Positions 51,955 through 61,362 of a stretch of DNA of 64,000 nt are shown in pieces (position 1 is the first letter of the stretch; each line of letters starts with the position of its first letter). Position numbers and translations under genes: made by a program. The notes beneath the pieces are model-generated. The model saw only the letters and a program-made list of their open reading frames with translations, did not search any database and was not told where the DNA came from. Source of the DNA: CAVXNB01 sp963763085 (GTDB taxonomy: Bacteria > Actinomycetota > Acidimicrobiia > Acidimicrobiales > Bog-793); contig CAVXNB010000001.1 in NCBI GenBank assembly GCA_963763085.1, positions 930,001-994,000 of the forward strand. Direction: 5' to 3'.

Positions 51955-52096
51955 CCTGACATCATGTCCCCCGCCCGCGCCCGCTGCCAGCCCGGGCGGG
52001 CCGGCTGTGCGGCCCCGGGCCGACGCGGCTCCCGGCCCGGGCCGGCCGCTCGCCGATGCTCTGGCGCACGAACGGCGGAGGGAGCATGATCGTCGC

Positions 52097-53590
52097 GTGA
52101 GCTCCGCTGGACACGGAGGAGGCGAGCAGCATTCCCCCTACCTGCACCTCGTGCGCGACGAACCTGGCCGGTCGCCGAAGCGAACGAACCCGGCCTCCAA
52201 GCCCCCACCTGCCCCGCCCGGAGCAATGGAGGACATGGAACGAGCAGTCGTGCTCCGGCGCTTCGCCCGCCTCGCCGAGTTCTACGGCGCGGGTCGCAAG
52301 CTGACAGCGACCGGCAATCCCACCCTCGCCGACGGGCGGCTGCTCGTGGGCCTGCTCGACCTCGACGACGAGCTCGATCCCTCTTTCGGGAGCAGGACAT
52401 CGGTAACCCGGTCAGCCGGGGAGCTCCACGATCTGACCTTCACCATTCGCTGGGCGCTCCGAGCCGGCGCCGTTCGCAAGGTGCACGGCCGGCTGGCTGC
52501 GACGGCTACCTGGTCGAAGGCCGGCACCACTGAGCATTTCCGGAGGGCTGCCGAAGCCCTCGTCAGCGCTGGCCCGCTGGTGCTCCGGCACGGGATCGGG
52601 TACGGGTACCAGGCATTGTACGAGTTGGTCGACAGTGCCGTCCCTGCTTTGCTCGTCCGCCTCGGTTACGGACCGCTCGAGTTGACAGACGCCACCGAGG
52701 AGCTCTGCACGTATCTGGAGACCAGATACGAGTTTCGTGGGTGGTTGAGCGACGCTGGGCAACGAAGGCGCAGTTTCGGGCGGGATCTGGAGTGGATCGC
52801 GAGGATGTTCGACCTGGCGGGCATCGCCAGCTTCGATGGCCCGGTCCCGTCCGATCCGTACGACGTGAACCGGCCTCTGACGGGGACCATCGAGCTCTCC
52901 GAGGCCGGAAGATGGTGGCTGGAGCAGGCGAGCCAGGCGTCGGCGTCGGCGTCCCTGCCGGGCTTCAAATATCGGCCGCGCCCTCAGCGTTCCACAACGC
53001 TCCACGAGCTCACGGTGACCCTGGACAACCTCGTGCCCCCGGTGTGGCGGGACTTCGTCGTGCCCTCGCGGCTCTCCCTCGGCGAACTCCATACGGTGCT
53101 CCAGATCGTGATGGGTTGGGAGGACTACCACTTGCACCAGTTCGAAATCGGGGGAGCTCGCTACGCCATTCCCGACGACGAAGATCAGGACTGGGGACCG
53201 CCGACCCGGGACGAGGACGTGACGCGTCTCGGGGACGTCGCCCCGCCCCCCGCCACGTTCAGCTACGAATACGACTTCGGCGACTCGTGGGACCACACGA
53301 TCGACGTGCGGTCGATCTCGCCGATCGCCGGCGACGACGCCAATCCTGAGATCCCTCGCTGCACGGCCGGCGCTCGCGCCTGCCCGCCGGAGGACGCCGG
53401 CGGTACCTGGGGATACGAACAGCTCCTCGAGGCGGCACGCGATCCGAGCCATGAAGAACACGAGAGCTCCTTGACGTGGATGGGCGCCGACTTCGACCCG
53501 GAGCGCTTCGACCTCGAAGCCGTGAACGTAGCTCTGGAGCTGGCGTTCCAGGAGAGAGCCCGCGCCGTCGAACGAGACACCGGCGGGTGA
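52097..53590 (+). CDS. Plasmid pRiA4b ORF-3-like protein
   Basis: This protein of about 497 residues has a C-terminal pRiA4b ORF-3/IS1096 TnpR-like domain (about residues 300-490): LHELTVTLDNLVPPVWRDFVVPS, LGELHTVLQIVMGWEDYHLHQFEIGG and YEYDFGDSWDHTI. The N-terminal part (FARLAEFYGAGRKLTATGNPTLADGR) is the helical region usually joined to it. GTG 52097 is my choice; ATG 52226 is possible. The domain occurs in transposon-borne and chromosomal genes alike, and no transposase is nearby. Function is unknown. Confidence 0.8.
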   Translation: MSSAGHGGGEQHSPYLHLVRDEPGRSPKRTNPASKPPPAPPGAMEDMERAVVLRRFARLAEFYGAGRKLTATGNPTLADGRLLVGLLDLDDELDPSFGSRTSVTRSAGELHDLTFTIRWALRAGAVRKVHGRLAATATWSKAGTTEHFRRAAEALVSAGPLVLRHGIGYGYQALYELVDSAVPALLVRLGYGPLELTDATEELCTYLETRYEFRGWLSDAGQRRRSFGRDLEWIARMFDLAGIASFDGPVPSDPYDVNRPLTGTIELSEAGRWWLEQASQASASASLPGFKYRPRPQRSTTLHELTVTLDNLVPPVWRDFVVPSRLSLGELHTVLQIVMGWEDYHLHQFEIGGARYAIPDDEDQDWGPPTRDEDVTRLGDVAPPPATFSYEYDFGDSWDHTIDVRSISPIAGDDANPEIPRCTAGARACPPEDAGGTWGYEQLLEAARDPSHEEHESSLTWMGADFDPERFDLEAVNVALELAFQERARAVERDTGG

Positions 53591-53600
53591 GCGGCAGTCC

Positions 53601-54647
53601 TTGGAACTGAAGACCCGTGCAAGACAGGAGGCGTTGAGATCGGCACAGCGTTTCCGCCAGACGAAGATCGGCGTGAGCCTCCGCCACGCCAGGCCGGTCG
53701 GCGCCGCCGCGTCCGTCGTCCGACGCCGCCGCGACGGGGCGAGCTGGCTCCGGGCGGTGATGGCGGCCATCGAGCCGGCGGACTACGCCAGGCGTCTCGC
53801 AGAGCTGTCGCCCGAGCAAACACTCCGTCTCTGTTACGACACGATCCTGCGGCGCCAGCCAGGCCCCGAGGACGTCGAACATTACCTGCCACTGCTCCGC
53901 TCCGGCACCCTGTCGCCGTACGGGCTAGTCGAGATGCTGACCTTCTCGTCGGAGTGGCGGTTCGACGTCCCGGTCACCAAGCTGGCGCCTTCGCTGCACA
54001 TGAGCCGCTGCGAGTTCGTGCAGTCGTTGCCGGCGGGCGCCCGGATCCTCGATCTCGGAGGCACCGCCCTCAGCCTGCGCGACGGGGCGCTCGTCACGAT
54101 GGGCTACCCGTATCGCTTCGAGGAGCTCGTGATCGTCGACTTGCCGCCGGCTCAGAGAGACCAGAGCTATCGCGACTCGGGCACCGCCCACACCACGGTC
54201 GATACGCGCCTCGGCCCTGTGCGCTATCGCTACCACTCGATGACCGAGCTGTCCTCCATCGACTCCGCCTCCTTCGACCTCGTCTACAGCGGCCAGAGCA
54301 TCGAGCACGTCCCGATCGGTGCGGCGGACGCCGTGCTCCGGGAGATCCACCGCGTCCTTCGACCTGGCGGCTACCTGGCCCTCGACACACCGAACGCGCG
54401 ACTCACGCGCTTGCACCAGGCCGAGTTCATCGACCCCGATCACGAGTACGAGTACACGCATCAGGAGATGGCGGCGAAGCTCCAAGCGGCCGGCCTTCAG
54501 ATCGTCGAGGCCAAGGGGCTGAATTACGGGGGGCTTCGCGTGGCGGAGGGGGGTTTCTCGGTGGAGGAAGTCGCTACTCGACGTGGCGTGTTCGCTCAGA
54601 TAGAGGACTGCTACTTGTTGGCATATCTCTGCAAGAAACCCGACTGA
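53601..54647 (+). CDS. DUF4214-like/class I methyltransferase
   Basis: This 348-residue protein has an N-terminal segment (TLRLCYDTILRRQPGPEDVEHYLPLLRSG) resembling DUF4214, often joined to glycan-modifying enzymes. A SAM-dependent methyltransferase domain (about 135-300) follows: RILDLGGTALSL, FDLVYSGQSIEHVP, REIHRVLRPGGYLALDTPN. TTG 53601 is the longest start. Substrate is unknown; sugar or lipid methylation is plausible given the N-terminal domain. Confidence 0.82.
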   Translation: MELKTRARQEALRSAQRFRQTKIGVSLRHARPVGAAASVVRRRRDGASWLRAVMAAIEPADYARRLAELSPEQTLRLCYDTILRRQPGPEDVEHYLPLLRSGTLSPYGLVEMLTFSSEWRFDVPVTKLAPSLHMSRCEFVQSLPAGARILDLGGTALSLRDGALVTMGYPYRFEELVIVDLPPAQRDQSYRDSGTAHTTVDTRLGPVRYRYHSMTELSSIDSASFDLVYSGQSIEHVPIGAADAVLREIHRVLRPGGYLALDTPNARLTRLHQAEFIDPDHEYEYTHQEMAAKLQAAGLQIVEAKGLNYGGLRVAEGGFSVEEVATRRGVFAQIEDCYLLAYLCKKPD

Positions 54648-54670
54648 CTCAGCGAGCGTGGAGGACAACC

Positions 54671-55063
54671 ATGACAGCCAGGATTCCGGACGATCTCATC
54701 GACCTGCTCGAGATGCCGCTGTATGGCAGCCTGGGCACCGTTCGACCCGACGACACCGTGCAGGTCAACCCGATGTGGTTCGAGTTCGACGGCGTGAACG
54801 TTCGGTTCACCCATACGACGGCTCGCGCGAAGTACCGGAACCTGCAGCACAACCCGGCGATGAGCCTGCTGCTGACCGATCCGAACGATCCGCTTCGTTT
54901 CCTCGAGGTTCGGGGCGCGCTTGTCCAAGTCGTCCCTGACCCCGAGGGTGCGTTCTACCTGCGTCTCGCTCGTCGGTACGGCTCCGACGACTCGGAACCG
55001 CCGGCGGACAGCCCGAACCGCGTCGTTCTCGTAATGGACGTCATCAGTACGGCGCGCCACTAG
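54671..55063 (+). CDS. PPOX-class F420-dependent oxidoreductase family protein
   Basis: This 130-residue split-barrel flavin-binding protein contains LYGSLGTVRPDDTVQVNPMWFEFDG, ARAKYRNLQHNPAMSLLLTDP and FLEVRGALVQVVPDPEG, typical of the F420/FMN PPOX group. Actinobacterial members reduce biliverdin or other conjugated systems with F420H2. GGAGG precedes ATG 54671. It lies 23 bp after the methyltransferase gene and may be co-transcribed with it. Confidence 0.88.
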   Translation: MTARIPDDLIDLLEMPLYGSLGTVRPDDTVQVNPMWFEFDGVNVRFTHTTARAKYRNLQHNPAMSLLLTDPNDPLRFLEVRGALVQVVPDPEGAFYLRLARRYGSDDSEPPADSPNRVVLVMDVISTARH

Positions 55064-55107
55064 CTGGTCGAGGGCGTCGTCGGCCCTCGACCGGCAACGT
55101 TGTCCGC

Positions 55108-55293
55108 TCAGCCCTTGAACGTCTGAGCGGCGTTCAAGCGACTCGTCAGCCTCTCGAGCTGCTCGAGCAGCTCCGGTGAAATGTCGCTGGCGGCGTCACT
55201 GTCACCCACCGCATCGATGGCTCGAACGAGCCGGGCCATGGCGCTGGTCAGCTCCTCGGCCGCCGCTTTGATCTCCTCTGTTGCCGAGCTCAC
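55108..55293 (-). CDS. Small helical hypothetical protein
   Basis: This is a 61-residue, wholly helical, Ala/Glu-rich protein (SSATEEIKAAAEELTSAMARL, ISPELLEQLERLTSRLNAAQTF). AGGGAG precedes GTG 55293, which supports this start over the longer open frame. It may form a coiled coil. I do not recognise a family. The gene is divergent from 55429. Confidence 0.5.
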   Translation of the reverse strand: MSSATEEIKAAAEELTSAMARLVRAIDAVGDSDAASDISPELLEQLERLTSRLNAAQTFKG

Positions 55294-55415
55294 GATGGCT
55301 CCCTCTCTTCGCCCGTGCGACCGGTCGAGCACCGGCCACGACACCGTCGAGGCGTAACCTTTCACGGCACTTCGGGTTTTGCAACCGGTACGGCCGGCTC
55401 GCGCCGGATCGACTG

Positions 55416-55421
55416 TAATCT
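55416..55421 (+). promoter_or_regulatory. -10 element for a leaderless gene at 55429
   Basis: TAATCT, preceded by TG (extended -10 feature), ends 7 bp before ATG 55429, with no ribosome site between. Transcription would start at or next to the start codon. Confidence 0.45.
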
Positions 55422-55428
55422 TGTGTAC

Positions 55429-55896
55429 ATGACGACAAGAGAGCAGATCACAACCTTCTTCGAGACCAAGGTGCCGAAGTCCTGGTTCGTTGGAGCCCCG
55501 AAGATCGAGCTGGACGATGACGAGGTCCTCTACGTGGGAACACTCCCCGACGGTCGCTCCGCGGACGATTTCCGCGGGGAGACCCGCGCCGAGCGGGTCG
55601 CGATCGCCTCCGAGGCCGAGACGCGCTTTCGTCGAAAGGTGTCGTGGGGGGTGGTCGCCCAGGGCGAGACGGTGCTGTTCACGACTCACGGCGCCCCGCT
55701 CACGGCGCGCCTGCGACTTTCCGAGCGAGCCGTGCTCGACACGTTGGTCAACGCCGGCGTGGCCCGCAGCAGGAGCGACGCGCTCGGCTGGTGCGTGAAG
55801 CTCGTGGCTCGACATCAGTCTGAGTGGCTCGACGATCTGCGTGGCGCTCTAGTGGACGTCGAGCGGGTCCGAGCTGAGGGGCCGACCCTGATATGA
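55429..55896 (+). CDS. Hypothetical protein upstream of htrA
   Basis: This 155-residue soluble protein has an N-terminal IELDDDEVLYVGTLPDGR strand region and a C-terminal helical part (LSERAVLDTLVNAGVARSRSDALGWCVKLVARHQSEWL) that resembles a ribbon-helix-helix or small regulatory fold. I do not recognise a named family. Its stop overlaps the start of the HtrA-like protease by 4 bp, so the two are translationally coupled. A -10 element just upstream suggests a leaderless mRNA. Confidence 0.72.
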   Translation: MTTREQITTFFETKVPKSWFVGAPKIELDDDEVLYVGTLPDGRSADDFRGETRAERVAIASEAETRFRRKVSWGVVAQGETVLFTTHGAPLTARLRLSERAVLDTLVNAGVARSRSDALGWCVKLVARHQSEWLDDLRGALVDVERVRAEGPTLI

Positions 55897-56834
55897 CCGA
55901 CCTGCTTCTCGAGAGCGAGCTCACCGAGGAAGAGGCGCTCGACGCCTACTCGGCCATCGTGACCTCGGTTGCCGAGCGCGTCGTGCCATCAGTGGCCGCG
56001 TTGCGTGTCGGGAGCCGAGGCCGCCAAGGAGCCGGTAGCGGCGTCGTCGTGACTTCCGACGGCTACCTCGTCACCTCCGCGCACGTCGTGTCGGGGATCG
56101 AGGACGGTTCCGCCGGCTTCGCCGACGGTCGCGAGTTCGAGTTCGAAGTCGTCGGGCGCGACGGCCTGTCGGATCTCGCCGTCGTGCGCATCGGCGGCAC
56201 GGCGCTGCCGCAGGTTCAGCTCGGAGACGCCGATCGCCTCCGAGTCGGGCAGTTGGTCGTCGCGATAGGCAACCCGCTCGGTCTTGCCGGCTCGGTGACG
56301 ACCGGGGTTGTAAGCGCACTCGGGCGGTCGCTTCCGGCCGGTCGACGCGTCGTCGAGAACGTGATCCAGACCGACGCCGCCCTCAATCCCGGCAACTCCG
56401 GCGGCGCGCTGGTCGATTCTCGCGGTCGGATGGTCGGCGTCAACACGGCCGTGGCGGGCATCGGCCTCGGGCTGGCGGTGCCCGTCAACGCGACAACCCT
56501 CAGCATCGTGGCGACGCTCATTCGCGACGGTCGCGTCCGCCGGGCCTACCTCGGGGTCGTTGGCGGCGGCCGGCCCCTCGCGCCCCGCCACGTTGCCTCG
56601 CTCGGCCAGCCCAGCGGGGTCGGAGTGATCGAGGTGGCACCTGGAAGCCCGGCAGAGCAGGCCGACCTGCGACCGACCGACACGATCCTTGCCGTCGACG
56701 GGACACCGATTGCGAGCGCCGGAGATCTGCAAAGGCTGATGGTTTCAGATGCGATCGGCCGGCCACTCCTGCTCCGCGTCCTCCGGGGCGACAAGGTGCT
56801 CGAGGTCGAGGTCGTGCCAGCCGAACTGGGGTAG
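55893..56834 (+). CDS. HtrA/DegP-like S1C serine protease with PDZ domain
   Basis: This 313-residue protease has a trypsin-like domain (about 20-205) with the triad His64 (TSAHVV), Asp94 (SDLAVV) and Ser169 (LNPGNSGGAL). A C-terminal PDZ domain (about 215-310) follows, with RAYLGVVGG and GVIEVAPGSPAEQADLRPTDTILAVDG. No signal peptide or membrane anchor precedes the catalytic domain, so it appears cytosolic, unlike most HtrA proteins. It is coupled to the upstream hypothetical gene and followed by an S53 peptidase gene. Confidence 0.92.
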   Translation: MTDLLLESELTEEEALDAYSAIVTSVAERVVPSVAALRVGSRGRQGAGSGVVVTSDGYLVTSAHVVSGIEDGSAGFADGREFEFEVVGRDGLSDLAVVRIGGTALPQVQLGDADRLRVGQLVVAIGNPLGLAGSVTTGVVSALGRSLPAGRRVVENVIQTDAALNPGNSGGALVDSRGRMVGVNTAVAGIGLGLAVPVNATTLSIVATLIRDGRVRRAYLGVVGGGRPLAPRHVASLGQPSGVGVIEVAPGSPAEQADLRPTDTILAVDGTPIASAGDLQRLMVSDAIGRPLLLRVLRGDKVLEVEVVPAELG

Positions 56835-56874
56835 GCACCTGGACGCGGACCAGTCCCGGACGGACAATGTCCAC

Positions 56875-58411
56875 ATGCCTGCACGACGACCGAACGTGCC
56901 CCTCGCAGGTAGCAACAGGTCCGCGTCCACCGACGAGCGCGTTGGAGATCCCGATCCCGCGAAGTTGGCGACGATAAGCGTCTATCTTCGGCGCAGCGGC
57001 GCCGAACCTGCGCCTGGGCACTTGTCGCGCGAGGAGTACGCCGCGACCCACGGTGTGGCGGCAAGCGACGTCGACGCCATCGAACGCTTCGCGACGGCTC
57101 GAGGACTGAGGGTTGCGGCGGTCCATCCCGCAAGGCCTAGCGTCGAGCTGACCGGCAATCTGGGTGCCCTGGCGGCCGCCTTCGGCACGACCTTGGGGCT
57201 CTACCGCATTGCGGACGGCACCACGTATCGCGCTCGGGAGGGCGCCCTTCACCTACCACCCGAGCTCCAAGCGGTCATCACCGGAGTCTTCGGACTGGAC
57301 GATCGTCCTCAGGCAAGGCCACACTTCCGGCCCCGGGCTGACGCGTCCGTCGCGGTACTCGCCGCCCCAGGTGGCGGCCGCGTACCAATTCCCTGCAGGC
57401 CTGACCGGAACCGGCAATTGCATCGGATTGATCGAGCTCGGGGGAGGCTTTCGAAGCGCTGATCTCAGCGCCTACTTCTCCTCGTTCGGCCAGGCCGAAC
57501 CCACGGTTGTGGCAGTGTCGGTCGACGGTGGCGAGAATCGGCCTGGCACCGCCGACGGGCCCGACGGCGAGGTCATGTTGGACATCGAGGTGGCGGGGAG
57601 CGTCGCTCCGGGTGCCGCGATCGCCGTTTACTTCGCTCCTAACACCGACCAAGGCTTCATCGACGCGGTTAGCACGGCCGTCCACGACACCGCCCGACAC
57701 CCGTCAGTCATCTCCATCAGCTGGGGTGAAGCGGAGAGCACGTGGACTCGCCAGGCCATGAACCAGATGGAGCAGGCCTTCGTCGCTGCCGCGGCCATGG
57801 GTGTGACGGTGACCGTGGCCGCCGGCGACAACGGGTCCACTGATGGCGTCGCGGATGGCCTCCAGCACGTCGACTTCCCCGCCTCGGCACCCCATGCCCT
57901 CGGTTGCGGCGGTACGCGTCTCGAACTGAAGGGCACAGCCGTTGGATCAGAGACAGTATGGAACGACGGCCCGGGCGAGGGCGCCGGCGGTGGTGGGATA
58001 AGTGCCGTCTTTCCGGTGCCCGACTATCAGCGAGACGCATCCGTCCCGGTTTCCGTCAACCCGGGCGGACAAGCCGGACGAGGGGTCCCAGATGTCTGCG
58101 GAGATGCGGATCCCGACACCGGTTACACAATCCGAGTCGACGGCCAGATCATCCCGATCGGCGGAACCAGCGCCGTGGCGCCTCTTTGGGCGGGGCTTGT
58201 AGTGCTCCTCAACGAAGGACTCGGGCACTCCGTGGGCTTCCTTCACCCCTTCTTGTACTCGTCGGCCGCCGCCGCCGCCACGCTGCACGACATCGTGAAG
58301 GGATCGAACGGGGCATACTCGGCGGCGCCCGGGTGGGACGCATGCACCGGACTCGGATCTCCCGCCGGCTCACTGCTTCTGAAGGCGCTCCAAGCCGGGT
58401 CGCTCCCCTGA
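56875..58411 (+). CDS. S53 family (kumamolisin-like) peptidase, frameshifted
   Basis: The pro-kumamolisin activation domain (ISVYLRRSG, LSREEYAATHGVAASDVDAIERF, FGLDDRPQARPHF) starts at ATG 56875. It ends in a frame that closes at 57462. The catalytic domain continues one frame on from about 57352 (RYSPPQVAAAYQFP) with the Glu/Asp pair in DGEVMLDIEVAGS, oxyanion Asp region VAAGDNGSTDG and the nucleophile in IGGTSAVAPLWAGL. All catalytic residues are present. A surplus G near 57350 explains the break. No signal peptide is seen. Sedolisins are acid-active endopeptidases, usually secreted. Confidence 0.87.
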
Positions 58412-58430
58412 ACGGCCCCCGCTCACCGAT

Positions 58431-58850
58431 TCAGCGGCGAGCGCGCGACCTGACGTCGCGCAGATACCGCTCCGCGAGCTGCGGGGTGGCGCAGGCGAGC
58501 CAGCCATCGCGGATGGCCTCGCGGAGCTCCTTCTTCGTTGTCGCTCTCAGTTGAACGAGAACCGCCGGATACCCATCAAAGTGCGGAATTGTGAAGAAGC
58601 CCTTGGGACTGGCGGCTAGAACCGCCTCCTTTTCGCCAAGATCCGCGACGCTCACGGCGAGGATCTGGCCATCGGGAGGCGTCACGTCGCCGAACCGCCT
58701 GATGTCCGCCTTGCTGAAAGGCCGCTCCCACGCGAAGGCCTTGCCGCCGACGAACCACGTCCGGTTGCCATGACGTTGTCCCTCCGTCACCTCGGGTAGC
58801 TCCGCGACCATCCGCGACACGTCCTCGAAGGTGGGCATGCTTCGGACCAT
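58431..58850 (-). CDS. MmcQ/YjbR-family protein
   Basis: This 139-residue protein has the MmcQ/YjbR (double-wing) fold: DVSRMVAELPEVTEGQRHGNRTWFVGGKAFAW, FFTIPHFDGYPAVLVQL and AIRDGWLACATPQLAERYL. The family is described as DNA-binding-like, but most members have no proven role. A second ATG at 58838 is an equally possible start. It converges with the S53 peptidase and is divergent from the molybdoenzyme gene, with tandem 30-bp repeats directly upstream. Confidence 0.85.
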   Translation of the reverse strand: MVRSMPTFEDVSRMVAELPEVTEGQRHGNRTWFVGGKAFAWERPFSKADIRRFGDVTPPDGQILAVSVADLGEKEAVLAASPKGFFTIPHFDGYPAVLVQLRATTKKELREAIRDGWLACATPQLAERYLRDVRSRARR

Positions 58851-58911
58851 ATCGCTTGCGGTGGCGTAAACGCCGGCGACATCGCTTGCGGTGGGGCAAA
58901 GCGCCGGCGAC
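58851..58911. repeat. Two 30-bp tandem repeats upstream of the MmcQ gene
   Basis: ATCGCTTGCGGTGG recurs at 58851 and 58881; each is followed by 6 variable bases and CGCCGGCGAC (units of 30 and 31 bp). The first unit contains a small inverted repeat GGCGT-AA-ACGCC. The repeats begin next to the MmcQ start codon in the 144-bp divergent gap, so they may be operator sites. Confidence 0.75.
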
Positions 58912-58994
58912 GAAGGTCACCGATGCCCACCTCACCGATGACTGTATGATCGGCGGTCTCCTGACGAGAAGAGCTCGATGCTCGAGGAGGGACT

Positions 58995-61349
58995 ATGGCG
59001 GTCTCGGGCAATCGCCGAGCGACCCCGACGGCAACCCATTGGGGCAACTACGACGTCGAGACTCTCGATGGACGGGTCGTGGCACTCCGGCCGGCCGCCG
59101 AGGATCCAGATCCCTCACCGATCGGCCCCGGCATGCCGATGGCGATGCAGGACGCCGTGCGCCTTCGAGCTCCGATGGTCCGCAAGAGCTGGCTCGAGCA
59201 CGGCCCGGCCGCCGCCGGGGGTCTGCGAGGGCAGGACGCCTTCGTCGAGGTGGGATGGGAAGAGGCGATCGATCTCCTGAGTGGCGAGCTCGAGAGGGTG
59301 AGGACCCAACACGGCAACCAGGCGATCTTCGGAGGGTCCTACGGGTGGGCCAGCGCGGGGCGTTTCCATCACGCCCAGAGCCAACTTCACCGTTTCCTGG
59401 CGATGTACGGCGGCTATACGCGCTCGGTCAACTCCTACAGCTTCGCGGCTTTGGAGGTTCTGCTGCCCCACATCATCGGCGGCCATTCCACGAGCATCTT
59501 CGAACGGATGCCGCTCTGGCAGGAGATCGCCGAGCACGGAGAGCTCGTGATTGCCTTCGGCGGCTTGGCGCTGAAGAACAGCCAGGTCAACCACGGTGGC
59601 GTCGGCCGCCACGAATCGAAGGCGGGACAGCGGGCAGCGGCGGCGGCCGGTGTCAAGTTCATCAACATAAGTCCGTTGCGCGAAGACGCTGCCGATTTCC
59701 TACACGCGCGGTGGATCGCGCCGCGGCCGAACACGGACACCGCGCTCATGCTGGGCATGGCCCACTGCTTGCTGGAGGACGGTTCGCACGACGAGGAGTT
59801 CCTCAATCGCTGCTGCGTGGGCTGGGATCGGTTCCGCGCCTACCTCACCGGAGAGGCCGACGGCATCAAGCGCGATGCCGCGTGGGCGGCCGGCATCACC
59901 GGCTTGGACGCCGCCACCATAAACGAGCTGGCTCGTCTCGTAGCGCGTCACCGGACCGTCATCGCCGTCAGCTGGTCAATCCAACGGGCACATCACGGCG
60001 AACAGCCGTACTGGGCCGCGGTCGCGCTCGCCGCCATGTCGGGGTCGATGGGCCGCCCGGGCGGCGGATTTGGCGCCGGCTACGGGACCGAGGATGCGAA
60101 CGGCAGCCGCCGGCCGCGTTGGCCGATCGCCGCGTTGAAACAACCGATCAATCCGGTCAAGACCTTCATTCCGGTGGCGCGCATCGCGGACACGCTGCTC
60201 AGCCCCGGACGTGAGATCGACTACGACGGCCAACGGATTCAGCTACCCGACATTCGGCTCGTCTACTGGTGCGGCGGCAACCCCTTTCATCACCATCAGG
60301 ATCTCCACCGCCTCGTTCGAGCTTGGCAGCGACCGGAAACCGTCGTCGTCCACGACGCATGGTGGACTCCGAACGCGCGGTTCGCCGACATTGTGCTCCC
60401 GGTGGCAACAATGCTCGAACGAGAGGACTTCGCGATCGGCTCGTCCGATCTTTGGCTATCAGCCATGCACAAGGCAGTGGAACCACCGGACGGCGCCCGG
60501 ACCGACTACGAGATCTTCTCCGCACTCGCCGAGCGGCTCGGCTTCGCGAAGGATTTCACCGAGGGTCGAACCGCCGAGGAGTGGGTCCGCCACCTCTACG
60601 AGTCCTCACGCGATGCGCTGAGAGACCGTGGAGTCGACATCCCCGAGTTCACCGATTTCTGGAAGACGGGACGGGTGGAGCTGCCGGATCCGCCGGCGTC
60701 ACGGGAGGGAAGCTTTGCCGACCTCCGCGCCGAGCCCGAGGAGAGCCCGCTCACCACGCCGTCGGGTCGGATCGAGCTCTTCTCGGAGGAGATCGACGGC
60801 TTCGGGTATGACGACTGCCCGGGCCACCCGGTGTGGCTGGAACCGTCCGAGTGGCTGGGTTCGCCGATTGCCGAGCAATTTCCGCTCCATCTCATGTCCA
60901 ACCAGCCCCGGACTCGCCTGCACAGCCAGTACGACAACGGCGGAGCGAGTCAGGCGTCGAAGGTCGCGACCCGCGAGCCCCTCATGATCCATCCAGACGA
61001 CGCATCCGCTCGTGGGATCGCAGACGGAGACGTCGTCCGCGTGTTCAACGGCCGCGGCGCTTGCCTCGCAGGAGCAATCCTGAGCGACGGTATCCGGCCG
61101 GGTGTTGTGCAGATCGCCACCGGCGCCTGGTTCGACCCCGTGGTCGCCGGGACATCGGACTCGCTGGAGCGCCACGGCAACCCGAACGTCCTGACGCCCG
61201 ATACGGGCACGTCCCGACTCGCCCAGGGATCATCGGCGTTCACCGCCCTGGTGCAGGTCGAGCGGGCAGCCGAAGCGGACCTGCCGCCCGTCGAGGTGTT
61301 CACCCCGCCTCTTATCGAGCGCCGGCCCGAGGACGTCCGGCCGACCTGA
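58995..61349 (+). CDS. Molybdopterin oxidoreductase, biotin sulfoxide reductase-like
   Basis: This 784-residue DMSO-reductase-family enzyme is of the BisC/TorZ type. It has no N-terminal Fe4S4 cysteines. Segments are THWGNYDVETLDGRVVAL, IFGGSYGWASAGRFHHAQSQLHRF and the molybdenum-ligand region SVNSYSFAALEVL (Ser). The C-terminal MopB domain has MSNQPRTRLHSQYDNG. No Tat signal precedes it, so it is cytosolic. It should reduce S- or N-oxides such as biotin or methionine sulfoxide. GAGGAGGG precedes the ATG. It converges with the hydantoinase gene, 13 bp away. Confidence 0.92.
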   Translation: MAVSGNRRATPTATHWGNYDVETLDGRVVALRPAAEDPDPSPIGPGMPMAMQDAVRLRAPMVRKSWLEHGPAAAGGLRGQDAFVEVGWEEAIDLLSGELERVRTQHGNQAIFGGSYGWASAGRFHHAQSQLHRFLAMYGGYTRSVNSYSFAALEVLLPHIIGGHSTSIFERMPLWQEIAEHGELVIAFGGLALKNSQVNHGGVGRHESKAGQRAAAAAGVKFINISPLREDAADFLHARWIAPRPNTDTALMLGMAHCLLEDGSHDEEFLNRCCVGWDRFRAYLTGEADGIKRDAAWAAGITGLDAATINELARLVARHRTVIAVSWSIQRAHHGEQPYWAAVALAAMSGSMGRPGGGFGAGYGTEDANGSRRPRWPIAALKQPINPVKTFIPVARIADTLLSPGREIDYDGQRIQLPDIRLVYWCGGNPFHHHQDLHRLVRAWQRPETVVVHDAWWTPNARFADIVLPVATMLEREDFAIGSSDLWLSAMHKAVEPPDGARTDYEIFSALAERLGFAKDFTEGRTAEEWVRHLYESSRDALRDRGVDIPEFTDFWKTGRVELPDPPASREGSFADLRAEPEESPLTTPSGRIELFSEEIDGFGYDDCPGHPVWLEPSEWLGSPIAEQFPLHLMSNQPRTRLHSQYDNGGASQASKVATREPLMIHPDDASARGIADGDVVRVFNGRGACLAGAILSDGIRPGVVQIATGAWFDPVVAGTSDSLERHGNPNVLTPDTGTSRLAQGSSAFTALVQVERAAEADLPPVEVFTPPLIERRPEDVRPT

Positions 61350-61362
61350 CGGCTGACCCGGG

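Noticed and set aside
52097..53590. Insertion sequence suggested by the IS1096 TnpR-like domain
   Set aside because: No transposase, terminal inverted repeats or target duplications are visible nearby; the domain is also common in ordinary chromosomal genes.
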